Assembly (NCBI RefSeq): GCF_023051105.1
Contig: NZ_JALKIL010000014.1
Span: forward strand, 34,710 to 98,709
Length of the DNA stretch: 64,000 nt
Origin: Anaerobiospirillum sp. NML120449
GTDB taxonomy: Bacteria; Pseudomonadota; Gammaproteobacteria; Enterobacterales; Succinivibrionaceae
Reading direction: 5' to 3'
Shown: in pieces, positions 1 through 8,724 of the stretch
How positions within the stretch are numbered: position 1 is the first letter of the stretch
Layout: each line of letters opens with the position of its first letter
Translations under genes and position numbers: made by a program
Notes under the pieces: model-generated
The model's database searches: none
Told to the model about the DNA's origin: nothing
The model's input: only the letters and a program-made list of their open reading frames with translations

Positions 1-879
1 CGCACTGTGCCTGCCAAAATGCGCTTTTCCAGCCACAAGCTCAAGTATGTCACTCTCAAGGATGACTTCACCGCTCAGGAGCAGCAGCGTCTTGGTGAGG
101 GCCGTCTGAATATCTGCTGTCATGCCCGTATCCTCCTCAAGGGAAGCAGCTTTGATCTCTCAACCTTAAATGACAGACTCAACACCGCCCAGGGTCACCG
201 CCTGCCTCAGAATTTTGCCCTTAACATGGCCATGAATCAGGATCCGGTAGAGTGGGTGCGCAAGGTCGATCAGGCCTCTATTCTGCTCAACTGCTCAGGT
301 CAGCCGGTACCGGCAAAGGAGCTGGAGAAGGCCGTGGGTTACAATTACCGTACCCCTGATCTCATGAGCCGTGCCAGTGAGCATGGCTGTGTGCTTGATC
401 TGTACTATCTTGAGATGACCCGCCCAATGCCGCTGGTGTTTATGAACTTTGCCATGATCCTGGGGGCACTGTGCTGCCTTGAGGAGACTGTGGGCATTAT
501 GCTCAATGGCACTGTTTATGATCCTCAGGACTATCTGTCTCTGGTAAAAGAGCTTGATAACAACTCCCTTATGCCTCAGCTGCATACCTTTATCCGCATT
601 TCCACCAATAAGGACGGCACCATCAATGCCCTGTCGCGTGGCCTTAACCGCTTCCTCATTCCTGAGATGGAGCTTAAGAACTCACCACTGTCACGCGACG
701 AGCTGCTGACCAGTCTGCATGCCATTATTGCCCGCATGGTTCAGGTCAATCATCCTGTACCTGATGGCGGTGTGTGCCGCACCTACAATGGCCATGCCTT
801 CAAATTCACTCTGGTGCGCTCCAGAAATGCCCCTCAGAGCGCCACCTACTCCTTAAGCGAGGTTGAGCTCGACAAGTAG
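1..879 (+). CDS. DUF4261-like protein, 5' end cut by the window
   Basis: The open frame runs from the window edge to a stop at 879. The first possible start is a GTG at 7, but it has no visible ribosome binding site, so the gene most likely begins upstream. The visible 290 residues match the C-terminal part of the protein encoded at 2348-3547: both have an Ala/Leu-rich helix, an 'ETVGIMLNG' or 'ETLGVFYRG' strand, a 'DPQDYL' or 'EPQFYI' turn, then an 'INALSRGLN' or 'INAYTVGLE' segment and an 'MELK' or 'LELE' strand. This layout resembles the DUF4261 family, which has no assigned biochemical role and is often found near immunity or effector genes. I rely on the paralogy; the family name is from memory and less certain. 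No signal peptide or membrane segment is visible, so it is probably cytoplasmic. Confidence 0.6.
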   Translation, partial: RTVPAKMRFSSHKLKYVTLKDDFTAQEQQRLGEGRLNICCHARILLKGSSFDLSTLNDRLNTAQGHRLPQNFALNMAMNQDPVEWVRKVDQASILLNCSGQPVPAKELEKAVGYNYRTPDLMSRASEHGCVLDLYYLEMTRPMPLVFMNFAMILGALCCLEETVGIMLNGTVYDPQDYLSLVKELDNNSLMPQLHTFIRISTNKDGTINALSRGLNRFLIPEMELKNSPLSRDELLTSLHAIIARMVQVNHPVPDGGVCRTYNGHAFKFTLVRSRNAPQSATYSLSEVELDK

Positions 880-2347
880 CCCTCCCCAAGCCCACTCAAA
901 GTAAGCAGCTCAGCCTGCAGTCCCCAGCCTGCTGCCACCAGCAGGCACCAGCATTGTCGGCTGCCCCGCCCGTCGCACGCCATGGCCATGGCCACGCAGC
1001 GGCCGCAGCTGCATGTGCTATACCCTGGGAACATAAGTGGCTCAGTGACGCTCGGGCAGCCGCTGCCGCAATCCCGCCCTGGCCATATTCCTGCGGAGGT
1101 CATGAGAGGTGACAACGTGCAGCACTGCCGGACCACCGGGCTCGGGCAGCCGCTGCCGCAATCCCGCCATGGCCATGCCCCTGCGGAGGTCATGAGAGGT
1201 GACAACGTGCAGCACTGCCAGAGCATGGAGCTCGGGCAGCCGCTGCCGGCATCCCGCCCTGGCCATGCTCCTGCGGAGCTCATGAGAGATAACAACGTGC
1301 AGCTCAGGCAGGCCATAGAAGCTGTGCAGGCAGCTGCTGACATACTTTGCATAGCGAGTTGATTCACCTTAGCGCTCGGGCATGATGCTGCAGCCGGACC
1401 AGACATTGAGCCTGGCAGCTGTGGCTGCTGTGGCTGCTGCTTCGTTCCCACGGAGCATGGCTGCTTTGACTGCCCTTGGCGCTCGGCTATGATGCTGCAG
1501 CCGGACCGGCTATGCCGGTGCTGGCCTCAGTCCGGGAATCACAGGCGCCCTAATGCGCCTTTATCTTTTGCGCTGCAATTGAAGCCTTGCGATTGCTCAG
1601 GAATTGATGCCGGCAGGCCAGAGGACTGCCTGCCGGGGCTTCCTGCCACGGCATAAGCTCAGCTCTGTGCTGCCGTTATGGTTCAGTTGGGCTTTGGTCG
1701 ACCATCAGGTAACGGACTGACAGCAGGACTGATGCCTGAGTTTCATTGTGCCCGGAGCCGTTTGGAGCGCATTTTGGAGGCTTTGCCGGGGCGTTCAGGT
1801 ATTTTTCGTAGGGTCAGTGCAGTACTTACCGGTAGCTTCTGCCCGTGGCGTTACAGCTCTGTGGGGCATGGCCATACAGCACTGAGCGTATAACTGGGCT
1901 GACAAAGTGGCACTTTCTGTATCTTTTTTGTGACCGGGGACGGCAACATTGCAATGTCATGGGCCCCATTTATCCCAGCCATTGGTATCATGTGTCCTTA
2001 ACAATGAATCTGGCCTGCATCAGCACGGAACGCGCAGGCGGAGCCGGTCAAAAGTCTGTGCCTTAAACTGTACGTTTACTTAACAATGCCCATGCATCAG
2101 GTTACACATGGTCTTATGTTGCCATGGCGCTGTGCAGCATCTGGCAGCCGGTCCTGGACGGCTCCGGCAGGGCGGCATTCCTGATGGCGCCGTATGGTGC
2201 GGGCGCTGCCTTTGTTTATTTGGGGCAGTGATGCTGCCGGGCAGGTGGCGCTGCCGTATTAAAAGGCTTAACACTGCTGTAAGCCGGGATTTTGTCCCGG
2301 AAGTAGCTGCAGGCAAAAATTACTGTCAAAGTGAAAAAGGATCAAAG
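880..2347. other. Intergenic region, 1.47 kb
   Basis: It holds a 90-bp tandem repeat (1051-1320). Open frames on both strands across the repeat (982-1362, 846-1451) look like by-products of its GC-rich periodic sequence. The frame of the next gene extends back to 2108, but that part has no start signal. Nothing else is recognised. Confidence 0.6.
1051..1320. repeat. Tandem repeat, three copies of 90 bp
   Basis: Copies begin at 1051, 1141 and 1231, each opening with CTCGGGCAGCCGCTGCCG. They differ at scattered positions. The unit is a multiple of three, so open frames appear on both strands, but none has a convincing ribosome binding site. Confidence 0.9.
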
Positions 2348-3547
2348 ATGTCTATCCCTCAGAAGCATATTCAGAGCGCTCAGGAACAGGTTGTTGCAGA
2401 ATACCGCAGAAACTTTCCCGACTTTGAGAAGCTGCAGCACATTGAGTTTGCAGCAGGCTATCTGTGCCTTGGTCAGTTAAGCTATGTCTTCAAGGTCAAA
2501 CTGCTCAATGAGGAGCAGGATCACTTTGCTCTGGTAACAGGCTTTACCAGCTTTGACCCGCGTCAGGGCTGCAGAGTCTTTGCTGACATGGGTATTTTTG
2601 ATGAAACTGCCGCCCGCAACTTCATCAAATACATGGGCCGCCGCATTAAGAACTCAGGCGCCCATACCGCTGATCTTTCCGGCATTGACCCTGATTACAT
2701 TTTTGATAATCATGATCTTGACTATCAGGAGCTCGATCCTTTCCGTACCACCTTCTTTGCCCAGTGCATGTCCTCAGTAGATCACAGCCGATCTCTGGTA
2801 GGCTTCATGCTGCTCAATAAGGCCGTGCTCGACCGTGACAGCGTGATAAAGGCAGTAAAGGAAATGTGGGGCCTTGATTTCAATGAACATGCTGATGCCG
2901 TCATTGAATCTGATGAGACTTCAGTATCGATAAGCTTTGCGCATGTAACAGCCAGGGTAACCCTCAGTGACGAGCCTATGGAGAAAGACCTTGCTTTGCA
3001 GGCTGCCCGACTTAATTACATGTGGCCAATGGGAGCATCGGTAATTTCCGAGCATCAGGCTGTGCTGTGCATTACCATGACCAGCTCCGAGCTTAAAAAG
3101 CATGAAATGGCAGCTGCTTTTGTCATGCTCATGGCCGCGCTGGCCTCACTGCCTGAGACTCTGGGCGTGTTTTACCGTGGCTTTATCTTCGAGCCTCAGT
3201 TCTATATCGAGCGCGCCGAGATTATTCACGACAACCACTTCCCTGTAGGCAACCTTATCTGGAAACATCTGGAGCAGGGTGAGGGCAACAGCATCAATGC
3301 ATATACTGTTGGTCTTGAGGTACTGGACAAGCTTGAGCTTGAGATTCACAACTGCAATATGGAAGTGCACCAGCTGCTCGACATGATAGACATCCTGACC
3401 ATGAACATTATCGAGTGCAATCTCAATATCCCTGACGGTGAGATCCTGCCTCTTACCGATCACAGTGACATCCGCTTTACCATCAGCATTGACCGTTTTG
3501 GAGAGCATAATTCCTACAAGCTCGAAATCATCGACCGCAAGCACTAA
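2348..3547 (+). CDS. DUF4261-like protein
   Basis: A 399-residue protein. I chose the ATG at 2348 because AAAAAGGAT lies just upstream; the frame is open back to 2108 but that part is compositionally unlike protein. The C-terminal ~140 residues (SLPETLGVFYRGF, FEPQFYIERAE, INAYTVGLEVLDKLELEI) look like the DUF4261 core and align with the C-terminus of the protein ending at 879. The N-terminal half has no motif I recognise. No export signal or membrane helix is seen. The gene is alone, with 1.5 kb of non-coding DNA before it and 0.7 kb after. The function is unknown; a role as an immunity-type or effector-associated protein is inference from the SUFU gene at 8725-10389. Confidence 0.7.
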   Translation: MSIPQKHIQSAQEQVVAEYRRNFPDFEKLQHIEFAAGYLCLGQLSYVFKVKLLNEEQDHFALVTGFTSFDPRQGCRVFADMGIFDETAARNFIKYMGRRIKNSGAHTADLSGIDPDYIFDNHDLDYQELDPFRTTFFAQCMSSVDHSRSLVGFMLLNKAVLDRDSVIKAVKEMWGLDFNEHADAVIESDETSVSISFAHVTARVTLSDEPMEKDLALQAARLNYMWPMGASVISEHQAVLCITMTSSELKKHEMAAAFVMLMAALASLPETLGVFYRGFIFEPQFYIERAEIIHDNHFPVGNLIWKHLEQGEGNSINAYTVGLEVLDKLELEIHNCNMEVHQLLDMIDILTMNIIECNLNIPDGEILPLTDHSDIRFTISIDRFGEHNSYKLEIIDRKH

Positions 3548-4278
3548 TCTCCGCCACGCTGCACTTGTCCCAGCCCGTGATGCATAAAATTATCTGAAGT
3601 CACAGACAGGCAAACAAGGGCTGTCAAAGTGCATTACTCCTGTACCAGGTCCTGCACTGCCCAGGGGACCGCAGGGCCGCATCGCAGCGCGCGGGAAAGG
3701 TGGAAAACTGCTCTGAGGTACGGGGCAGTTGCTGTATTGCGCCTGTGCCTGACCGTAAAGTCGCTGACACAGTAAAGTTACTGAAACAGTAAAGTTACTG
3801 ACACAGCCGGATATGACCGGATCATGTGCATCTGACAGGTGGTGCTGAGACGCTGTATAAAATCTTTACACATGCAGCTGCAGGTACTGCACAAAACAGG
3901 CAGCAAAGAATTTTCAGGCCGTTCAGAGCAAAATGAGCGGCCTTTATTTTGCCTGCCATACTCTATGCTTTATAAAGCGTAACAGGTTCAGGACAATGTG
4001 TTGGTGCACAACTGTGAACAGGCATCGTTTATGGACATGATGTGCTTGCACCTTGAGATGAAAAGGACGATGCATTTGATAATGATGTAATGGTCAGGTA
4101 AGAGCTCTGGCAAGCTCTCACGTGGCCGTGCGGTCTCCTGGCCCTTTGACAGGGTACAGCCGGCAGATGTGATACAGGTACAGAAATTTTAAACAGCGCC
4201 TTGACCGGAGCAGGAGTTAAGGATACTTTCCTTAATTACAGGCAGTATGAGCTCAACCTGGGGTGATAAGGAGGGTTA
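3548..4278. other. Intergenic region, 0.73 kb
   Basis: Apart from a terminator-like hairpin at 3917-3950 I see no gene or RNA. Three short echoes of an 'AGTAAAGT(C/T)' phrase occur near 3755-3800. Confidence 0.5.
3917..3950 (+). terminator. Possible rho-independent terminator
   Basis: GGCCG pairs with CGGCC (3917-3921 with 3938-3942), extended by two further pairs, followed by a T-rich tail (TTTATTTT). It lies 370 bp after the stop at 3547, far for a direct terminator of that gene. Confidence 0.45.
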
Positions 4279-4566
4279 ATGGGCAAATATACAAAGCGCG
4301 ATTACCAGGAGTTTCTGGAGAAACGATTTTCAGGTACTGGCGAAACTGTTAAATATGTTGGCAGGCATAAGGGCGACTTCGTATTTGCCATAGTGCCTCC
4401 CAAAGACGAATTTGGTAACTTTCCATGCGTAGGGCCACCATATTACTATATATGCTCACCTGATGAAGACCACTTGCGTACTTATTGCGGCTTTGACCTG
4501 GAGATAGACAGTAGAAAAAAGAGGACCAGCAAAGCCCGGTCTGAAGCTGAAACTCAAACCAGCTGA
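4279..4566 (+). CDS. Small unknown protein (95 aa)
   Basis: The ATG at 4279 follows a near-perfect ribosome binding site (AAGGAGGG, 4 nt spacing), and a strong terminator begins six bases after the stop, so this is very likely a real single-gene transcript. The protein begins with a Lys/Tyr-rich helix (MGKYTKRDYQEFLEKRF), has a central 'VPPKDEFGNFPCVGPPYYY' loop and ends in a basic, Ser/Thr-rich tail. It has no signal peptide or membrane segment. I do not recognise the family. The 'GPPYYY' region could be a small beta fold, but that is a guess. Confidence 0.75.
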   Translation: MGKYTKRDYQEFLEKRFSGTGETVKYVGRHKGDFVFAIVPPKDEFGNFPCVGPPYYYICSPDEDHLRTYCGFDLEIDSRKKRTSKARSEAETQTS

Positions 4567-4571
4567 TAAGA

Positions 4572-4596
4572 AGCACCCGCTAAGGGTGCTTTTTTT
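4572..4596 (+). terminator. Rho-independent terminator of the 95-aa gene
   Basis: The arms AGCACCC and GGGTGCT surround a five-base loop and are followed by a run of seven T. It lies immediately after the stop at 4566. Confidence 0.9.
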
Positions 4597-4598
4597 CA

Positions 4599-5093
4599 TG
4601 TCTGAACAAAGGATGCCATTGCCTGCCTTACCTGCTCTGTGCACGCCGCATTGAACATTTTTGGCCATGGTCAATACAGTCTCAGGCGGTTAACTGCAGT
4701 GCATGCTACAATTTAGCCTCACCACACTTTGCTTTAGCAGCCATGGAGCTCAGCGTCAGTCTTGACATGATCAGATCCAGATTTCGACTGTATGAAACTG
4801 TAAGTTAAGCTCAATGAACCTGTCAGTTACGCTCATACAGACTTTTGAGCTGACTGTTATTGAGCTGCGTCCCTTTGCCTGATGTTAAGGGAGACTTGCC
4901 GGGGCCGAATGCACAGCCTTTATGGCTGACAGGCTGACAGCTGGAAAACTCAAACAGCAGGTGGGGTGATTGCCGTCTGGCCGGACATGGGCTTTGGAGA
5001 TTTACTCTTTAAAACCGCTGATGTCCTGCATGGCTGCAGATATGTTATTGAAGGGGCAGCGTACTGCCCGTACAGACAGGAAGGATTGCTGTA
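4599..5093. other. Intergenic region, 0.5 kb
   Basis: Nothing is recognised beyond the ribosome binding site (GGAAGGATT, 5081-5089) of the next gene. Confidence 0.5.
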
Positions 5094-6758
5094 ATGGCCA
5101 ATGAGAACAACACCAACGTTGATGAGAATCAGGAATACGACGCTGAATTTGTCCGAAACATGGAAGTATTTGCTGCCAGGGATCCTCAGAGCCGCACTGC
5201 TGAAGAAGACTGTATGCTGGCCTCATGGTACTTCATGCAGTCTGAGGGCAAAGATCAGGAGCTGCTGCAAAGTGCCGTTGATTTGCTGATGCGTCATGCT
5301 ATTACTCTTTACGAATCCCCTATCTGGAACTACCACGTGGGCATGTGCTACTACTATCTCAGACAGCCTGAGAGCGCCATGCGCTATCTGGAGAAGGCCT
5401 CAGCCGATCCGGAATACACAGAGCCATGCACCCAGTATCTCAACAGCTGCCGGGAGACTCTGCAGGTTCCTGTCTTTGCTCACAACTTTGCCGAGCGCTG
5501 TCAGGAATGCTATCGCAATCTGCTCGAAGAAGTGCCACGTCTGCTTACCGATATCCGCCAGCAGTTTGAAAGCCCGGAGGGCATCAGCTCCGAGCTTAAC
5601 GACAGATTAAGAAAGCTGCTTAATTTTGCCTTTGCCCGTGTTTCTTTTTCCATTTCCTGTGAAAAGGAGCCAGGAGCCCAGGTATTAGACCCTGTCATTA
5701 CCATCAAGCCGGTAGGCAGCATTGCCCGTGCTCTGCAGATTCGCTATTTCATCGAGCATGCCCCAGGTGAGCTTACTCAGCTTATCAGGCTGCGTCTTGG
5801 TCAGCAGCGCGATGATAGCCTGCGTATTCCTCTCAATGAGGGCAAGGACAGCGCAGGTCTTGAGGATGTCAGCTGCTACATTGCCCGCCGCAACAATGAC
5901 TATAATGTCTACCTGTACTGCAGCAAGCTCAAGGATCAGCTCGAAGCCAATGTCTACAGTGCCTACAGCCTCTATCTGAGCCTTGCCTATGCAGCTCTTG
6001 GAGAGCTTGCATCCCTTACTCAGCATGTAACCTTTGACGTCATTTATGATGACAAGGCCCCTGAGGATGCTCAGGGTGAAGCTGTGGCTCTGACCGATCT
6101 GTATCAGTGGCTGGTCAATGCCGGTGTCAGACTCGACCAGAGCGAAGACGATCTCTTCACTTCCTCATACCGCGACTATGACTTCAGTGTTGCCCCTCCA
6201 GCTGGAGCAGCCGGTGGCTGTTCAGCCAGTGCCACTGCTGATCGCAACGTGGCTCCGGCAACAGCAGCAGCTGCTCATGAGGACAGCCCTGAAGGCGCTG
6301 CAGCCGCCTCTTCCGGCTCAGGTGATGCTGTCCCTGCCGTAAATGTCCTTGCTGATCGTACCGATATCAAGACCGGCAGCAGCCGCACCTTCCAGCTTAT
6401 CAATGAATTCAGTGGCAACAGCTACAGGATGACTGATGAGCTCCATCAGAATGGCTCAGTGGCCGGTTATCTGGCAGTTGAAGCTGCTTCGGTATTCGGT
6501 ATTAATGCCAAAGTAAGCTTTGATGACCTCATTGGTCAGATTCATGATGCCATTAATGGCTCTCAGGATGCACAGCTGGGCGTGGTAACCGGTCAGGCCG
6601 TAGGATCACACTTCTACTACATCGACTTCATCTCCTGGGATCTGCTTTCCATTCTGTCCAACGCTCTTGCCGTATTCAGCAAGTACGGAATCAAGCCATC
6701 CTTCGGCACATTCCGCCGCTCCGTTCCTAGTGTGTTTTTAAGCGACAGGCAGGAATAA
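5094..6758 (+). CDS. TPR-like protein of unknown function
   Basis: A 554-residue protein starting at ATG 5094 behind GGAAGGATT. Residues ~35-125 form helical pairs like tetratricopeptide repeats (YESPIWNYHVGMCYYYLRQ, then PESAMRYLEKASADPEY). A conserved-looking 'FAERCQECYRNLLEEVP' helix follows at ~130, then a beta-rich region (AFARVSFSISCEKEP, VLDPVITIKPVG). Residues ~365-415 are an Ala/Ser/Gly-rich insert typical of this genome. The C-terminal ~140 residues form a second globular region. No signal peptide is seen. I recall similar TPR proteins in gut bacteria near SUFU-domain genes, but I cannot name a family. It may act as a protein-binding partner of its neighbours; that is inference. Confidence 0.65.
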   Translation: MANENNTNVDENQEYDAEFVRNMEVFAARDPQSRTAEEDCMLASWYFMQSEGKDQELLQSAVDLLMRHAITLYESPIWNYHVGMCYYYLRQPESAMRYLEKASADPEYTEPCTQYLNSCRETLQVPVFAHNFAERCQECYRNLLEEVPRLLTDIRQQFESPEGISSELNDRLRKLLNFAFARVSFSISCEKEPGAQVLDPVITIKPVGSIARALQIRYFIEHAPGELTQLIRLRLGQQRDDSLRIPLNEGKDSAGLEDVSCYIARRNNDYNVYLYCSKLKDQLEANVYSAYSLYLSLAYAALGELASLTQHVTFDVIYDDKAPEDAQGEAVALTDLYQWLVNAGVRLDQSEDDLFTSSYRDYDFSVAPPAGAAGGCSASATADRNVAPATAAAAHEDSPEGAAAASSGSGDAVPAVNVLADRTDIKTGSSRTFQLINEFSGNSYRMTDELHQNGSVAGYLAVEAASVFGINAKVSFDDLIGQIHDAINGSQDAQLGVVTGQAVGSHFYYIDFISWDLLSILSNALAVFSKYGIKPSFGTFRRSVPSVFLSDRQE

Positions 6759-7279
6759 ACAGGCACTTCATCTTATCCCTGGCTGCACAGGCCCCACCTG
6801 ATGCAATAGCCAAAGGACCTGTGCTGCACATGCACCAACCGATGTAATGGCAAGTAGACCTGTGCTGCCTGGCACCACCCGGTGTAATGGCAAAAGGACC
6901 TGTGCTGCCCATGCATCACCCCGTGTAATGGCATGTCGACCTGTGCTGCCCATGTTCTGCCATCTAATCATCTGACGGCTGGCCTTGCCTGGCAGGCAGT
7001 GCAGTAACGACATGTGCTCTGTGGCAATAGGACAGCCGGGCAGCCACTGGCTGGCAGATGCCATAAGGTCATGTCCCTCTGCTGCAGCTGAAGCATCGGC
7101 GGTGTGTGGTCGGGCATTTGCTTTGACGGCACCGGCGCTTGCTGCTGCGGCTGATATCAAAGCTGCAGCGAGCGACATTGCCATAGTAAGACGCAATGAC
7201 CATGGCCAGGCCAGTGCTATAGCCAGGGAGATGGCTGCTGAATTAGCTGCCGTAGCTAAATGTCTGAAAGGCCTGCAAC
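6759..7279. other. Intergenic region with a tandem repeat
   Basis: The first 200 bp is a ~41-bp tandem repeat. A 102-codon Ala-rich frame (6985-7293, +) follows, but it runs into the terminator hairpin and has no ribosome binding site, so I do not call it. Confidence 0.5.
6790..6955. repeat. Tandem repeat, about four copies of 40-41 bp
   Basis: GACCTGTGCTGC recurs at 6816, 6857, 6897 and 6938, each followed by a variable 'CACC...GTAATGGCA' half. It begins about 30 bp after the stop at 6758. Confidence 0.85.
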
Positions 7280-7316
7280 AAAAAGGCTCCTGAGGATATC
7301 CTTCAGGAGCCTTTTG
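7280..7316. terminator. Bidirectional terminator hairpin
   Basis: AAAAGGCTCCTGA (7281-7293) pairs with TCAGGAGCCTTTT (7303-7315). On the minus strand a T-run follows, so it terminates the gene whose stop is at 7318. Confidence 0.85.
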
Positions 7317-7317
7317 T

Positions 7318-8256
7318 TTACCAGTTGAAAGTGGCACGCGGTTTTTTGCTGAGTACAGAGTATTTAAAGCCCTTGCCTGTATAGCGCAGAACCCTGATCT
7401 GACGTGATTTGCGACGGCGGATATTGTTCAGATATGAATGTGCCAGTTGCATAAGCTCTTTGCGGCGTGCCCAGCGGTAGCGGGCCATGACTGCGCGCAG
7501 CTGCGGTATGGTGAGAGCAATACGGTAATTACGCATTACAAAGTCTTTTAGCTGACTGTAATTGATCCTGAGATCGGTAGCATCTTCCAGGGTCTGACTG
7601 AGGCTGGTATATCTGAGCGCTGCAAAGAGCAGCTCAGTATGGTCACTGCTTAGCTCTTCCCATGAGGTACCCTTTAGTACAGGAGTCATATGGCCGTAAC
7701 GCAGCGGACGGACATACCAGTCACGGGTATTGTGCCTGAATGTGTTGAGCGTCATATAGGTGCTGTAGCTGCGATGGAACTGTCCTGTCAGGCACAGAGC
7801 ATTATGTCTCCTTACTCTGATATGGCGGGCAATACGCATTTCCCTGAGCATATCGGCCATCATGGTGCGCTCGAAAACTGCACTTACCTCTCTTTGCAGC
7901 AGATTCTTGCGGCCACGCCACTGCTTTTTAAAAGGAATCAGGGCTTTGAGGCGATCTTCATCAGTGATAAGTTTCCATGCATAGTCTGGGAGGCTCACTG
8001 AGGGAAGTCGTGCAATACCGCATGGTCGTGTGCTGCCATCAGGGTAGCTGCGTTTGCTGAAAGTGTAGAGTATACGGCGACGCCAGATCCGTTTTTTGAC
8101 CCTGTCGATTCTGTCCTCATCAGTGGTGCGGTACCATCCAGCCTCATCGTGACAGTCAAAACGGGCTGTCATCAGATCAAGATTATCAGGCTGCTCAGGC
8201 CATACAGGCAATGGCCCGGGTATGTTCACATCGTGATAAAGATAGTACATGCTCAT
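7318..8256 (-). CDS. Unknown basic protein (312 aa)
   Basis: The frame from ATG 8256 to the stop at 7318 ends directly at a strong terminator. The protein is rich in Arg, Tyr and Trp. It has an Arg-rich centre (RIARHIRVRRHN) and an Arg/Lys-rich C-terminus (NNIRRRKSRQIRVLRY), suggesting nucleic-acid or polyanion binding. An N-terminal acidic/aromatic segment (MSMYYLYHDVNIPGPLPVW) precedes it. There is no signal peptide, membrane helix or recognised motif. The start is modestly supported (AGGTAA upstream; a second ATG lies two codons later). The function is unknown. Confidence 0.6.
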   Translation of the reverse strand: MSMYYLYHDVNIPGPLPVWPEQPDNLDLMTARFDCHDEAGWYRTTDEDRIDRVKKRIWRRRILYTFSKRSYPDGSTRPCGIARLPSVSLPDYAWKLITDEDRLKALIPFKKQWRGRKNLLQREVSAVFERTMMADMLREMRIARHIRVRRHNALCLTGQFHRSYSTYMTLNTFRHNTRDWYVRPLRYGHMTPVLKGTSWEELSSDHTELLFAALRYTSLSQTLEDATDLRINYSQLKDFVMRNYRIALTIPQLRAVMARYRWARRKELMQLAHSYLNNIRRRKSRQIRVLRYTGKGFKYSVLSKKPRATFNW

Positions 8257-8724
8257 GGCTTACCTGCCAGTACCTGCAAAAGCAGCTCAAAAGAGAAGTG
8301 AAATAAAGGGAAACACCGCAACCCCACTTATGGCTCGCGTGCGCTACTGAAAGCTTACATATGCCATGAACAGCCCCTGAACTGGCCCTGAACATGTCCC
8401 TTATGAAGCCAGTATCCGGCCACAGGACCATGCTTCAGGACCAGGCTGCACAGAACCTGCGCTTTTGCATTCTGAACATATGCTGAGAACATACGGGGTA
8501 GCATGTCTTGTTGCAGCCTGTGACCTTGGGAGCTCCAAAGCACCCCCACTGCTCACTGGAGTCCTCCTGCGACATTGGGGCCAATGGCTTCACTAAGTCT
8601 TATTTCAGGGCTGAGCCCCATGGCGCCGTTAAGTTTCAGTCAGGCTTGAATAACATGGCTGAAATAAGTCTCAGTACGAATAGAGTCACCTGGCTTAATT
8701 GAGACTGACTGCAGCATTGAGGTG
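8257..8724. other. Intergenic region, 0.47 kb
   Basis: The region lies upstream of the minus gene at 7318-8256 and downstream of the minus gene at 8725-10389. I see no repeat array, RNA or convincing small gene. Confidence 0.45.

Noticed and set aside
982..1362. A 126-codon plus-strand frame and overlapping minus-strand frames over the 90-bp repeat
   Set aside because: The period is a multiple of three, so several frames stay open at once; none has a ribosome binding site or protein-like composition.
6985..7293. A 102-codon Ala-rich plus-strand frame
   Set aside because: It reads into the terminator hairpin at 7280-7316 and lacks a start signal.
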